DNA from: Allolobophora icterica | Taxonomy: Eukaryota; Annelida; Clitellata; Crassiclitellata; Lumbricidae | Direction: 5' to 3' | NCBI GenBank assembly: GCA_963556255.1 | Contig: OY744616.1 | Span: forward strand, 32,859,616-32,923,615 | DNA: 64,000 nucleotides | Shown here: in pieces, positions 42,613-56,415 of the stretch | Position numbering within the stretch: the stretch's first letter is position 1 | How the letters are laid out: each line of letters starts with the position of its first letter | Position numbers and translations under genes: made by a program | Notes under the pieces: model-generated | Database searches by the model: none | Seen by the model: only the letters and a program-made list of their open reading frames with translations | What the model was told of the DNA's origin: nothing

Positions 42613-45600
42613 TACACACATGAAAAAACACTGGTTTACATTAATTAAGACGGCCAGATACAATCAACCTCAAAGCCCCTGGGAGCAACCAGGTCGCTTA
42701 ACACTGGATACTACCATTCCAGTATGCCCATATGGGGTTCAACTGGGAACCATATTTCCATATGGGAACTGCATAGGATCCATATGGGTGCCATCAAATG
42801 TTATGGGAAGTAGAATGATAGTGTAATACAAAATGGACTCAACTGCAGAATGGACAAGCAAGTTCCAACTTCCAAAGCCTGAGACCGAAAATGTCTAATA
42901 GTAAACCACTGTCCTTCTCTATGAGAAGCAACAGTATGTTGGTCCTCTGCAAGTTTTATGGTCAGAGAGGAGAATAATGAGCAGGGAATAGGTCCGTTGA
43001 TTTAAATGCAGTACTTTATGATCTAACACACAGATAATTAAAACAATTCTAAACTTAATGCTGCACAATTGGATTGCTTGCAATGTAAATGTAAATTTCC
43101 TAAATTTGCCACACAAAAGCTGCATCAGAGAGACCAGCTTATTCACTTGCTTCGGTTTGGCCTCCTGGAAATCGGACTTCGACCTCTTTTGGACTACTCT
43201 CTGGAAACCCCCTCTGATCTGACGTAGCGCTCATGAATAGGCTGGTGTCCTGTGCTTGGCCTTCGAGTGGCGCTTTAGAAGTTTGGAGATTACGATTCAC
43301 CTATGTTTCGTCAAATCAAGGCCACAAAAGCCCGGTTATTTGGTTGGTTTTGGTGATGATGATATTCGTTTTATTAATTTACCAGATGACAAACCGCACC
43401 GTAGCTTACAGATAAATGAGTCAATAAGATAAGATAAGAAAGAGATTTGATTAAATTGTTTAGAATGTTAAGTTTACATTTGCTGTTAGCTTAGATGGTT
43501 TAAATGCCAGATCACAATTCGAGGGGTGAGGGGGGAATCAAGCCGAGGAAACAGTTGGTGATGTTGGTCACAGGTTGTTGATTATATGTTGTATAATTTC
43601 TTTAAACCATTTCACAGTATGCTTCTTGTAACTACCCATTGTTTCTATATTCATGTAAACAAGCAAAAGATGCCATGAGACATATTTTGGACCATGGTTT
43701 AAATGTACTGCTTAAAATTCATCCATTAACAATGCACTATTTACAATTTTGGTCCTGACATTCAAGGTCCATACAACAAGAATCCATACCCAGGCCACTT
43801 TATGAAACTGTGGAAACTCAGAACTGTTTCTGTCTTTCTATGAGAAACAATATTGTTAGATGATTTAAATCCATAGAAAGTGAAGCAGGGCGCTAAACTC
43901 AAATGAAACTTCTCTACAAAAATCCACAAATAAATTTCATCTACACTGAAGACACTTTAGCTCAGCTCAGCCAATTCAAGGAATCATACAAAACAATTCA
44001 AATGCTACACTCATAGTTTTCTTATCCAAGTATATTTGTAGTTAAACAATGTAATTGTTTAGTTATTTAAAGTGCACTTACTACACACACAGTCAGAAAA
44101 ACCGAATCTGAATCACAATGAATGCTTGCTAGGGGCCAAAATAGAGTCACGCAAAGAGCAAAGTGAAATAGAGGAGCTTGCCAAGTGATTTAAATGTACA
44201 TAGTGTATTGTCAAGTTGTGTCATTTGTGATAGACGATTCCATATAGCAACCAAAAGCACTTAGGGTGTTGCAACAAGCCAACATCAGAAGAATGCAGTA
44301 GCCCAAGGGTGTGAATAGGCGTTAGCAGTGTACGTCATATGCATAGAAAGTCAAGAGTGCTATTGTATATTTAATGCACAGTTCAGTGCAGCAAGTCAAG
44401 TTGTTAATATTAAGATCCTTAACAATCATAATATGCAAAGTAGTTACTGTTGCGTGGAATGGAAACTGAAGGCAGACAACATATGCCACTAGTGAGAAAA
44501 AAATGACTAAATATCAGCTGCCTTTAAAATTTATACTATGTATGAACATTAATTTATTCTCATCAATTGGGGAAGAAATGAGCTTCTAAAGCCATATCCT
44601 TTGTAGAGCGGCTCATCATCATCGTCATCATCATCATCATCATCAGCAGCAGCAGAAGCAGCAGCAATCACTGATGCCAGCTGTGATAATCTGGTAGCAA
44701 TGGGTATGAACAAAATTATCAGTCTCCATTAAAACCACACACCTGCTCATGCACACACCCCCGCACAAAACCACACTCGCATTTAAAGCATAAAGCAAAG
44801 TTTAAAGCATAAGCTTACCTAATAAATGAACGAGTAGCACACAAGCTCAACCAATACATGAACAACTAGTACATAACATAAGCTCACACAATAAAGGTCC
44901 TACCTTACCAGTGGACTTTGTAACTCCCAACAACAAGCACCAATAGTTCAGTCAAGAAGTCCTTATCCACAAAAGTACGCAAGCCAAACATTAACGGATA
45001 TTCACACCTGCACACAAATATAGCACACGCTTTTCGATGTGCACCTGAATTAGCTTAATGCTCTCAAAGGAGAATCCTTAGCAGTGCGTCAACAGCTATC
45101 CTCCTTACAGTATGGCACACACTGCGTGGAGAAAATAGATAATGTTGTCTGCCGCCGTGAAAGAAAGTAGTTCAACCGTAGGACACTCTAGACATCTCAA
45201 GTTGAATTCAAAATCAATTTACCTAAGTCCACAGACACACCAGCAAGTCATCAAACCCAGACAATAATCTTTGTTGAACAGCCGTTCGTGAAAACACAAT
45301 AAACGCATTGTAAAGTTGAGCAGATGCAGTAAGCAGCTGCAAGATTCTCAATACTGTAATGTTTGCATTTGCCATTTCAAACAAATTATAAAGTTTCCAT
45401 TAACAAACAATCTCCTGCTTAACACTTTTACGTAAAGTTTGAATTCATAGCACACAGTACATGACAATTCCACACTAAATATCCCCCAGGGTTTCCTTAG
45501 GATATTTTTTCTTAAAGCTGAAGCTACTAAGTCTTAAAAGAAGCAACTGAACATATTCTGATTTAGAAAACAAAACTAAGAACTTAAGAGTATTCCCAGC

Positions 45601-46896
45601 AGTCATGAATGCTAAATGCCTCGTTCATACTGCAATTAGGATTTATTGAGGCTTAAAAGCAAATCAATGTGTATGATCTGCAAAACTCTACCAGTGCTCA
45701 ACATTAAAACAAAAAGAATTTACAAAGAGTTTTGCAAAGCATAATACCTTCATCCTATGCCATAAAATCTAAATCTTACCACTTCACTAGAAATTAGTTT
45801 AATTCAACCCTTACCAAACTTGAGAGCAATAACCAGGCAACATTTCATCATTGCTCCATATGAAAATTGTAAGCTAATTATACCTGGTCCAAAATAATCG
45901 AATCAGCGTTAACCCAACAAATAATAACTTGCAGAATCACCTTGAGCATACGTATTGCTAAACTTGCTTTTTAGGTCAGCCACTGGAATACATTTATATC
46001 AATGAAACGCCAAAGTAAATGAAAGCGTCACGCAACAGTGTGCATTGTCCTTAGGGCTGACACGAATACAATATATTGCTGTTTACCGTTAAGTCATGAA
46101 AGGGTATTGCAGAAGTAATGGCATACTCCACCTATAATAAACACAGGCAAATATGACTGCAGTAGGTCAGGACAAGAGCTGACGATTACTATACTTGAGC
46201 CCTGCTATTAATCACGGCTATTCCTTTGCGCAGTCCAATCCTTGCTGCTGCTGATATCTCCGACCATTACAGAAAAATTCAATCATTCTGTCTCAGACTG
46301 TAACCAACCATCTCCTCAAGTCTTCCAAGTGGTAGAAACATCAGACCAGCCGGTACGTTCATCATCGGCATAAATCTTCTCTGTTGAGCGCATAAATAGG
46401 CAAACGGTACTTGAGGATAAAATGAAGCACCCTATACCAGTCCAATTCAGATATCAGATCAAGAGCACCAATGAGTTTCTCAAGCATGCCAGTGATTTAC
46501 AGCTATCATGGCAAACAAAAATAGTTTAACAAAATGCTTCACATCAAACATCATCGGCAATGACGTAATCTTTCCTTGTTAATTAATAATAGAACCATGC
46601 CAAACTGCATTGCTTAATTAATTACTTAATTACTGGCTGTCTGTCTCTGGTGCAAAGCATAGTAACCGAAAGCTGCCTCCTTTGATACTGTCATTCATAT
46701 ATAATTAATTGTCCAATAAAAGTAAAATGCCTGTCTTGTGTTTAAGTTGATAAACAACTTACTGTACCTATTTATCTTATTACCGATCTGCTATGCTTAG
46801 ACTCGCTGAATGACTAAATGACCCATCTATTGACTGAGTGACCAACTAAATGACCATCTGACTGACCATCTGACTGATTAAATCCTTGTCCTGATT
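42613..46896. other. Long intergenic stretch, largely unique sequence
   Basis: A LINE tail lies at 43150-43435 (CTCATGAATAG, GAGTGGCGCTTTAGAAG, AATAAGATAAGATAAG). A (CAT)n-(CAG)n patch lies at 44617-44666. Otherwise I see no gene, repeat or exon with good splice sites. Confidence 0.45.
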
Positions 46897-47074
46897 CAGG
46901 GACGTAACTAGCATTGGGCTTGGGGGAGCTTAAGCACCCCCAAACGAAGCTGAAGCCAACCAAAATAAATCAAGCCATTGTATGCTTACAGCTAGAAATT
47001 CGTATGAACACTGTATTCATATTGCCATTTTTAAGGCTTAAGCCCCCAAACGAAAAGTCCTAGTTACGTTGCTG
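46897..47074. mobile_element. Short MITE (178 bp), hAT-like
   Basis: Starts CAGGGACGTAACTAG and ends CTAGTTACGTTGCTG (one or two mismatches to the inverse). Flanks TCCTGATT and TCCTAATC form an imperfect 8-bp duplication. Inner C/G runs are also inverted (TTGGGGGAGCTTAAGC and GCTTAAGCCCCCAAA). Confidence 0.8.
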
Positions 47075-47481
47075 TCCTAATCATTATTAAAAACAGCCAC
47101 AAAGTGACAAGCAAGTTATAATGACACTTTTATGTTTCTAAATGAAATTTTAAAATGTTGCCAGAAATTTGTTGGAATTTTACAGGAATAAGTGTGCAAT
47201 TTAAAGTGGATTATTCAGAAGGAAATCTGAGTAATTTAGACTAAAGCATGAAAGTGGGAAATATCTCGGAAACTGCTAGACTTTAATGTTACTTGTAGTC
47301 TGCTAGCATAGAGTTAATAAATTATCGATAAACAAGACAGGTGCTGAATGATGTGAGAAAAATGCAACACAGAGATACGGGACAGACATTGCGACAAACA
47401 TTGCTACATGTATCATCTCAACAAAAGCAATGCTGGATATGATGTAGGATTGGATTTGTGCAAGAAAAGCTCTATAGCTGC

Positions 47482-47957
47482 TATGGGGCCATCCATATAT
47501 TATGTACGCAAAAATCAGGGAAAATTGGACCCCGACCCCTCCCTGTACGCACACGTACTTTTTCCCACCCCCTCCACCTGTGTACGTACGGTTGACGCAC
47601 CTCCCCCCAAGACCAGCTGCAGAATGTGTCAGTTCGACAGCTCCAGGCAGTGGGTGTCTGCACTTTAGGCCAGATTTAAGGATGAGTAATCCATGGACTC
47701 ACTGCTGAGTTGTGTGATAGTTTAATAATAGCGTTCAGAGGTAAGGTGGCATACAAGTGACACCTCTCCCACAGTCCTACTTCCTCTGGTAGCACCGGAT
47801 AGCTGGAAAGACGGAATTCATTTGAAGGCCAATCAATTTGAAGCCCCTCCCCCCCCCGTTTGCTATGCGTACGTACATTATCAGTAGACCCCGCATTCGC
47901 AAGCACATGCATTTCGGCTACCCCTCCATGCGTACGTAATATATAAATGGCCCCTAT
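47482..47957. mobile_element. MITE with GGGGCCATNNATATATTA termini
   Basis: Arms at about 47482-47510 and 47926-47957 are inverted copies (TATGGGGCCATCCATATATT, then YGTACGCA) with few mismatches. The interior is C-rich with repeated GTACGTAC-like sites. No transposase. Confidence 0.75.
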
Positions 47958-49009
47958 AGAAAATGTTAATAAATCTTCAGCAAAGTGAAGTGAACAAGCT
48001 CCTTCACCCATGACCTAAACTTTCTCATCAAGAATGATAAATTTGACTTATTACCTGGGGGTGGGGGGCTGATCATTTATAAGACCCCTGCAAATCCAGA
48101 ACTGCAGCAATGCATTTTCTAGAGGAACTACATCCCAAAGAAATGGTGGAATCTCAGTGGTGCCTTTATACTGCTGGAAGCGGCAATGCTAAGCCAGCTA
48201 GTAATTGTGTGGGTGAATACTCATACAACACTACCAAGCCCCACTCAGGTTTCATCTTTCAGGTCAACAATAATGCACAGTTGGATGTTAAAAATTGTAA
48301 TTGTCTTTAGATTGGTCTATTCTTTTGGGCCAAGCTTTGAGAAGTTTCTACAGACTCATGTGAGCAAGTGCATGTTTTACTTTTCCTCTTTCACCTATTC
48401 AAGCCCAATGTCAACAGTAACTCATATGTTGAGAGATCAGACAGGAAAATCTGCCCGAGTATCCACAACCTGTGCCAAAGTGAGCTAACGCCGGCCCAAC
48501 CACCAGCGATTTTCTGGGTGTTTTAGAAGCAAATCTAGACAGTTTAGAGCTAGAACTATGCCCGTTGGTAAATTATTATTGCAAAACTCCTTTGTTTGGT
48601 AACAAAACAATCTTTATAGTAGTTGATGCAAATGTTTGTCGGGCGCTGCCGTGAAACACACGCTTCAACCGATATCTTGTAACGTCTGCAAAGGAATTCG
48701 CCTTTTTTCGCACAAGAGGTTCGTTAACAACAACCCATTAAGAAGCAATAAAACTTTCACTTTTACCCTGAAAACACGTCTCAATCGATCAATCAATATA
48801 CGGATATAAAAATTTGATTAAAAGTCAATCTTACTTTATCGCCGAGAGTCGCCCACGTTCGACTCCTTACCTCCTCTGAGTCCTCTCGTCGAATTCTCGT
48901 ACAACGTTGTTGGCGCCAGTTGTCTGATTGATTGCTATACATTAAGTGATTTTAGAGCGAGGCATACAGGCTAGAGTAAGATACGGGTGGTGGTGGGGGG
49001 GGGGGGTAC
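47958..49009. other. Intergenic stretch, nothing identified
   Basis: No supported exon. A G-run with a GGTGGTGGGGGG core precedes the next element. Confidence 0.4.
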
Positions 49010-50692
49010 GAGGCAGTGCATATTTTAACTGTATAACTCTCTTTGTGCCGTCGGCTCTAGGAGCCCTAGCGATCGTCATGCCACACAGTCTCCGTTGCCG
49101 TCTTGCTACTTCTCCCAGTAGCCCTTGAGTCGCGCTTTGGCCTGGGAGTCCCACCTCAGCGCTCCGGCCTGGGAGTCCCTCCATCCGCGACCATCGGCGT
49201 GGTTTGGTGTGTGGCATGACGATTTTCTTGGCATGATTAACAGGGGTGGTTTGCCATTGCCTTCCCCTGGTTTTGCCTGCCGTGCCCGTTCGTTCCCCCT
49301 CCTAGGAAGAGTACTTCCTAGGAAGGGTACTAACGGTCCGCACCACGAGAAGGTGGGCACGGAGGACTTTGGTTCACCAGCCCAGGTCGGATCCGAGTCT
49401 ACGCTCATCAGAGTCGTCGGTCAGGTCGCCTCCCTGCTTTACTCTGTACCAGAGTGACTGGTGAACCTTTGCGGACCAACTGTATAACTAGTGGGACAAA
49501 TGTCCCAGTAGTTTTAAGATTTGTCCCAGTAGTTTGGGTGATTTGTCCCATGTAAAGTGGCTGAAACAGGCTCTACTTGGCAGCAAATGCTCTAAAATGC
49601 ATTGCCATGGCCAACTTTGTCCCAGTAGTTCAAATCCATTAAAATATGCCCTGGTACGAGGGTACCCGTACCCTCGCTTTTTTAGACTGGAGGGTACCGT
49701 ACTCTCCTTTTCGTACCCATTGTTTTTGCCCATTATTATTTTATTTGAGAAAGCCCTCAAGATTCAAAACAATTACCGATCGAAGATCATCATCAGTGTG
49801 ATTACCATCATCATCACTCTCATTGTTGTTATTATTATTGTCGCTATTATTCTTATTATTACTATTATTATTATTGTTGTTGTTATCATTATCATCATCA
49901 TGATAGTTGTACTAATTTTCAAGTTTAAGATTATGAATGTCTGGTGCAATGATAGTATGACTTTATATTCAATAGGGGTGGGGCTAAACTTTTGTGGCTG
50001 AGCCCAGCACCATCCTGGAGTCAGGATAGACTGGCCATGCCAACCATAAACACCAGAGCAGATACGCACCCGTCGGATTTCTAAACTCAAGAAGCGATTC
50101 GGTTATGTACAGATGTTAATACACATACCCACAGCCTGCGTCTTGACACTTCAGGGTCAAATTTTAAAACTACAGTATTCAATCTATTGGCAGAAGTTTA
50201 TCACAATAACTGGAGGTGGCATTTAGGCTTTCTGTCCCTTTCACTTGCTCCTCCTTCCAGTTCATATTTTAAGGCATTAACACTACTGGGACAAAATTTT
50301 AGAACTCGTCTCTGAAAAAACTTTGATGACCTTTTTCTGGGAATTCATTTCCCCGAAAAAGTTGATGACCTTTTTTTTAGAAAGTCATCTCCCAAAAAAG
50401 TCACCTCCCGAAAACCGTTGATGACCTTTTCTTCGGAATTCTTCTCCCAAAAAAGTTGATGACCTTTTTTTAGGAAGTCATCTCCCGAAAAAGTCACCTC
50501 CCGAAAACAGTTCATGACCTTTTTGGGAATTTACTACTGGGGCAAATCTTAAAACTCTTCCAACATTTTGTCAAACTACTTATACTTTAACCATACATTG
50601 CCTGGGACAAATCAGCCTAACTACTGGGACAAATCCTAACACTACTGGGACATTTGTCCCACTAGTTATACAGTTAAAATATGCCCTGCCTC
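49010..50692. mobile_element. DNA transposon-like inverted-repeat element carrying an insertion
   Basis: Outer arms 49010-49038 and 50664-50692 match in inverse at 28 of 29 positions (GAGGCAGNGCATATTTTAAC then TGTATAACT). The arms continue inward as AGTGGGACAAATGTCCCAGT from 49490 on the left and up to 50663 on the right, so the left arm has been split by the insertion at 49039-49477. The interior near 50310-50530 has tandem TGATGACCTTTTT and GTCACCTCCCGAAAA units. Confidence 0.75.
49039..49477. mobile_element. GC-rich SINE-like insertion with a 12-bp target duplication
   Basis: The 439-bp segment is flanked by AACTGTATAACT at 49027-49038 and again at 49478-49489. It contains CAGGGGTGGTTTGCCATTGC and TTCCTAGGAAGGGTAC and has no inverted termini. 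A long, variable duplication without inverted repeats suggests retroposition. Confidence 0.7.
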
Positions 50693-52834
50693 CTTCACTT
50701 AAATGATAATAAATGGGTTCCTGAGTGTGAAAGTTGCCCAATTAAAAAAATATTGTACTACAACAATTCCAGCAAATCATTTATTGGGAGGGGTTTTGAA
50801 CCTACCTGCCTTACAGAAGTTTATGCCCGAAATAAAATCCAAAATCACCACACAACTCATGTTTTCAGTTGGCTCAACATCGCAAACTGAAAAGAATCTT
50901 TGACATTTCAAACAATTCCACACTTGAAAAACACAAAATTTATTTTGACTTTTTTCCTTTCTAGAAAATGATTACCAACCAATCGGTTGAAAACTAAAGC
51001 AAAACGTTCTTTAAACAGATGAAATTCTGTTACATACAATAAATTTGTGACTGACGTATCACATCAAACGAAACATGGACATAGACTAGCAAATCAATAC
51101 ATGCTACCGGAGTAATTTTAACCTACATATAGGACTATTTACATATTGAATTTACACCTATCATGGTACAGGTCAGGTCAAATAAAATTTCACTTTACAT
51201 CAGAGGCTTATTTAGCACAAACTCTGGCACATTTCGAAGACCCTCGGGTAGTTTGGCACAATTCTATAAGTGTTGCACAATGAACGTGGTTCCAACTGGA
51301 GTCCACGAGTAAACTTTTTAAGCTCTGATAATAATGTAATGCACAGTTGGAAACTCCCAATAGTTTTACAGTGAAATGCAACGTACCGATGTGCACAGGA
51401 GTGGCCAAAACATGGATACAACACAGGATTTGTTGAAGAAAAATTCAGTCCTAGACTCCTAGCCACACAGAGGCTGACAGACAAGACTATATCAAAACAC
51501 ATGTGATTTACCTAGGGTTAATTCAGGGATCTAGACCATTTTAAACCACCACAATGCAGATCACAAGGTTGAAGGTCACATAAATGACAAGCAATCATAA
51601 AAAATTAGTTTGTAAAACTGGAACAAACATTTCAGTTCAGCGTCAAACAGTAATACCAAATTGCAAACAGTTTAAAAAAGCATCAGTTTCTGTTGCAGGA
51701 GAACAAAACAATTTAAGCCACAGCACAAGTCCGTCAAGTTAAAGCAATAAGTAAGTCAGTGAATAATTTGTGGCTTTGAGAGATTCTCAAGCTGAGCCCT
51801 AATGAAGGTCTTGCATTGGTAACTCCAATTCATTCAATATGGGCACAGGCTCGATCATTTATATTTTGTTCAAATGAAAGACTAAACAAGAATGCAGCCA
51901 TTTGCCAAATGCTAAACAATGTCTTCAAAACAAAAAACACACGCACACGGAAAAATTCAGACTAGCACAAACCAGTAACTGACATCCACACATAAATACA
52001 GTAATAACAATTTTTGATTGATGTATGCATGTGTGTATGTATTTATGTTTGTATGTGAAAATTTATACAAAACCTTTCATGAACCTCAAAAATCATCTCA
52101 GTGCAACCATCCAACAGATCTGAAACGATGCATCTTATGATAAGCTGAAAAGCTAATTATGGCATTAAATATTAATACCTAAAATAGAAATAATAACGGT
52201 AAACAGTCTGTAACTCTGTATGTCCCAAGGACATATATTTTGAGTCATTTTATAAACAAAGTAATAAAGAAAACACCTTCCAATACGGTAGGGTCATTTA
52301 TATTTAAAACATAAATAATTATACAATAATAATAGCACTAAGAATGCCATAATACTAATAGATAATAAGCGATATTGACTGTAAGCACGACTTCTTCCCT
52401 TGGGCTTCTAATGCCAGTTCTCACAAACCAAGGTCTTTCATATGTAATCTTGGTTCTTGTCTCTACTAAAGAGGATCACGGCTTTCATCTTTAAATGGCC
52501 ACCTGTAGCCATCCACTGATTAAACAAATCTGCTTGATACAAAAGCCTTAGGCAGCCGAGCTAGCCATTCCCAATTACATCTGTCAAACCCAATTTTAAA
52601 CCCTACCTTTGGGAATCTTCCTCTGGTGGTTAAAAGTTTATATGTGATATATGGTACCAAAAGAAACAATAGAATTATATAATAAAATTACTTAGTTGTT
52701 TAATACTAGACAGAATGTATTCACTGACAATTTCTACATAATTCTCTGCAAAATAAGTCTCGTTGATGAGACATGGAAGATTCTGAAAGTCCTTTCCAGT
52801 AAGCGGCTATTCAGATACTTTCAGGTCTGTTCAT
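50693..52834 (-). other. Downstream region of TMEM50, possible long 3' untranslated region
   Basis: Repeat-poor, AT-rich sequence follows the TMEM50 stop on the minus strand. Minus-strand AATAAA-type signals can be read at several sites (for example TTTATT on the + strand at about 50938), but the transcript end cannot be fixed. Confidence 0.35.
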
Positions 52835-52880
52835 CTATCCCCAGAGCTCTTCCGTCCTTCCAAACTTGAACACAAGGCCA
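52835..52880 (-). CDS. TMEM50, exon 6 (C-terminus and stop)
   Basis: Read from 52880 to 52835. The first base completes a Gly codon from exon 5; the rest encodes GLVFKFGRTEELWG and TAG. The FKFGRTEDLW-type ending is the hallmark of TMEM50A/B. Acceptor TAATTTCAG precedes it. Confidence 0.93.
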
Positions 52881-53618
52881 CTGAAATTACAAAAACATAA
52901 ATTAGTTACTTAACCAAAAGAAACTGTATCAGTCACATACTTCATAGGAATTCGCTCCTGAACACAGTACTGGTACTAGAAGGAAGAACTGAAAGTAAGA
53001 AAACTATAGGGAGGTCAAGATTGAAGTTCATGGACTGGATGATCGAAAACAGAATCAGACCTGTAAAACAAATTAAGTAAATGGCACAGAACAGAGAAAA
53101 ATGGCTTGCTGGATTACAAGACTAGACAGAGCCACAGATTACTGCAGCTCTGCTATTGCAATACAGAAGGCAATGGTCACTTTCAGCAAAACCACAATTG
53201 ATACTCAGTGTCCACTTGGAGGGTATAGCCAAAGTCTGAAAAGAAAATGCATGGTATGGTGGATGTTGTCATAATTTATGATTGTGGTTTCACTTTGGAA
53301 CAACCATCAAATGAAACTTTGCGGATTATGACAGCACAACTATGGAGGACATCACATCATATTACATAAGCATGTTGGAAAATGTGTGCTTTACAAAGGC
53401 ATTGTAATAAGGAAATGAAGTATCAGCACAATAAACAATGCATTAATTTTTCTTGTATTCTTTATCAAGCCAACATCCTTTTAGCACAGATTGAGGGATT
53501 TCATTACAGACACTGACTGCTGCTGGTGAAAATCGACAGAACCTAGAATAAAATCCTTAAATCCTCAAATCTATTTGCTCCACCCACAGGCATTTCTACT
53601 CACGGCTGCCTTCCGGTC

Positions 53619-53619
53619 T

Positions 53620-53706
<87 letters not shown>
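53619..53706. repeat. (AATC)n microsatellite in TMEM50 intron 5
   Basis: Perfect tetranucleotide repeat with one unit irregularity in the middle. Confidence 0.95.
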
Positions 53707-53708
<2 letters not shown>

Positions 53709-54079
53709 CTTTATTGTGTCAACTGACAATCAGGAACAAAACATATTTACAGGTAACAAGAAAAATTATTCAATTTATAGAGCATCCATCTACACTCAGG
53801 AGACTTTGTGCAAGACCAGAATTATCCTCAATTGAATACTCAGTACTAATAATCAGTTAAGCATGATAAGGATAACAAACAGGATGCAGTATAGGTATCG
53901 ATACATTTAAATTTCTATGACAGAGATTTTTTTATTTGCTATTTTTAGACAGAGCTATCAGTCTATCTATCTATCCTTGACCCAGATCTGCGATATGCAG
54001 CACAATCAGCCCTGCAATCAGATCTATACTAATGTCACACGAGTCATTAGATTAGTTAAAACATAAATAAACATCTCAC

Positions 54080-54143
54080 CCAAAGAATATTAGAGCGTTC
54101 TGTAGAAACACTGCAACGCCAGGCCACTTATCGGGATGATTCC
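54080..54143 (-). CDS. TMEM50, exon 5
   Basis: 64 nt read downward, encoding NHPDKWPGVAVFLQNALIFF. The PGxAVFxQNAxIFFGGLVF membrane helix (with exon 6) is diagnostic of the family. Acceptor TTTTCAG, donor GTGAGA; starts phase 1, ends phase 2. Confidence 0.93.
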
Positions 54144-54844
54144 CTGAAAACGGCAGAAGCAAAAAAATGTCACCAAACACACAGTATCTTTCAAATATTA
54201 TCGGGCAACTTAAATCAAACTCTGTCAATCTTACATATATTGTAAAGTAAGGAAACATAATTGCTCATTCATCATATGTTCGTGTTACCAAACTTTTAAT
54301 GCAGACATGTGATGAATGAGCAGTTACACTTCCTCACCTCAGTGTAATCATGCATACACTGACTCTACTGACTGAAGCACTGATCCAACAACAGCAGTTC
54401 AACAACCAGGCAATGCTCTGCACAATACTCAGCTGAGAAAATTTCATAAGTGAAGTTTATAAACCTGTATTTATTCCGTTTAAGTAAAGTTTTAAATCGT
54501 CCCTACTTTTGCCTTGTCTTCTGCTTTGCTGGGGTAAAAAATTAAAGCTTCAATGTCCGTAGTGGAACTTAGAAGAGGCAGACTGCGGCCCATGAGCCAG
54601 TAATGGATACATTTTAAGGGTGACAGAGGAGTGTGTGAGCACCCTAAGTGCCCAGTGTTGTCAAATGGAATCCGCTCAGTGGGCAAGTAACCACAATCTT
54701 TCAATAACAGACTCCACAGGTTAATAAAACAGCCTACCATGCTGTACAATGACCACGAATAAAGCAAGCACTCAAATGCATGAGTAGCAGTAAAACATTT
54801 TGCCAATGAAATAATAAAAGAAATCCAAAAACAGTTTTGCCAAC

Positions 54845-54937
54845 CTGGTACGACGTAGATTCCAAAGAGAATCCAGGAGGCAGCGATTAAAGAACTGAAT
54901 CCAAGAAGAAAACCAGCAAACAGCCAGATACGTGCAC
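54845..54937 (-). CDS. TMEM50, exon 4 (third membrane helix)
   Basis: 93 nt encoding GARIWLFAGFLLGFSSLIAA followed by SWILFGIYVVP. GARIWLFxGFxLxFGSLIASxWILFG is the most conserved stretch of TMEM50. Acceptor ATTAAAG is weak in pyrimidines but in phase with exon 3; donor GTTGGC is non-optimal. Confidence 0.93.
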
Positions 54938-54987
54938 CTTTAATACACAAGACATGCATTCACTTAAACTGTTACATTTACTACAAT

Positions 54988-55227
54988 TAGACACAGTGGT
55001 AAGTTCGGCGCCTTGTGACCGGAGGGTTGCAGGTTCGAATCCCACTGTAGCCGCTGCGTACGGACCTTGGGCAAGTCCTTCACTCGCAATTGCTCGTGGC
55101 GCTTCGGCGTGAAAATTCCGGCACAGTATCAAATGCTGTAGTCGGGAGCGCCTCTGAGTAGTAGTTGACTTCGAGAGGCGCTATAGAAATATCCAAAATA
55201 AATAAATAAATAAATAAATAAATAAAT
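54988..55227 (+). mobile_element. tRNA-derived SINE, family C, with LINE-like 3' hairpin
   Basis: B box GGTTCGAATCC (55032-55042) after GTTCGGCGCCTTGTGACC. The body contains TTGGGCAAGTCCTTCACTCG. Its 3' end is GAGCGCCTCTGAGTAG, CGAGAGGCGCTATAGAAAT and an (AAAT)n tail, the same hairpin as the LINE 3' ends in this window. It lies in TMEM50 intron 3. Confidence 0.85.
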
Positions 55228-55292
55228 TACATGCAACACAGACAGTTGAGAATGTAACTAAAAAGAACAGCACATCTAAAGACTTAACAAAG

Positions 55293-55600
55293 ATGATGGC
55301 TTGGCGCCACCTTACCTTCGAGAGCTCTGCTGCCCCATTTCTTCCTACAGTGGAAGCCACCTACTCCGTTCCTTGGCACATGGTGTTCTGGTCATTTCTT
55401 TCACTCGCACAACAAACATGCAGTGCTGCAAACTGGCATTCGGCCCATCTACATGGAATGGGGTCCCCTTGGAGATGCATATCCTTTCCCAGGGTACCCT
55501 GCTCACAGTTTCATATACTGTTTAAGACTGTTCGTTCTTCCTGGCCTAGGCTGGGAGTGCTTCTGAGTAGAGAACTTGTAGGGGTGCTATATAAATTTTA
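55293..55600 (+). mobile_element. LINE 3' fragment
   Basis: Frames in pieces read like the ORF2 C-terminus (LAFGPSTWNGVPLEM), followed by GGGAGTGCTTCTGAGTAG and GGGGTGCTATATAAAT. Heavily mutated. Confidence 0.6.
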
Positions 55601-55751
55601 ATTGATCAAACATGAAATTCATTTAAAATTACTCTGCCACAAAATGAGATCGCGATGATGGTGGTTATGATAATGATGATGATGATTATAAAAAATGGCC
55701 ATAATTTATCTATGAAATATGAACTTCACACATTGAAAAAGGAAGAAATTA

Positions 55752-55898
<147 letters not shown>

Positions 55899-56415
55899 TT
55901 AATCATTAATTGCTCGATATTAACTTCCGTGTTTCATTACTCAATTATTTCCTCATTTTGTCTATTCAAAATACAATAGAACTATCACAAAGAGTTCAGT
56001 TAGACAGTAAATGTTAGCAAAAAGGTTATAACTTTGCACATTTCTGTAAAACAGTGGGTTCAAATTGATAAATTGAAGAGTCTGCGCTTGTATCACACCT
56101 GTAAGCAACAAGCATATATGTATGCATGTATCTTGTCATTTTTATAGCACCTTTTGTATCTCACAAGGGCACTCCTTGTGAGTCTAACTGAAATTAGAGC
56201 TCTAGAAAATGAGAAGTTTACCTGTATATGAATGACACTCATTTAGCTCAAGAGGTCTCCACAGGGAAGTAATGCATAGACTCATAAATAGACTCAATTC
56301 CCATTAATCAATTCCCATTAACATCATCAATGAAACTATTTTCCTTAGGATAAGCAGTGCCACAGTACTTTATTACACCACTTAATAAAATTTATTCTAA
56401 TTTGTAACTCTATAG

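Noticed and set aside
51188..51502. Minus-strand 96-codon frame downstream of TMEM50
   Set aside because: No domain, Cys/Ser/Leu-rich, likely in the TMEM50 3' untranslated region or intergenic.
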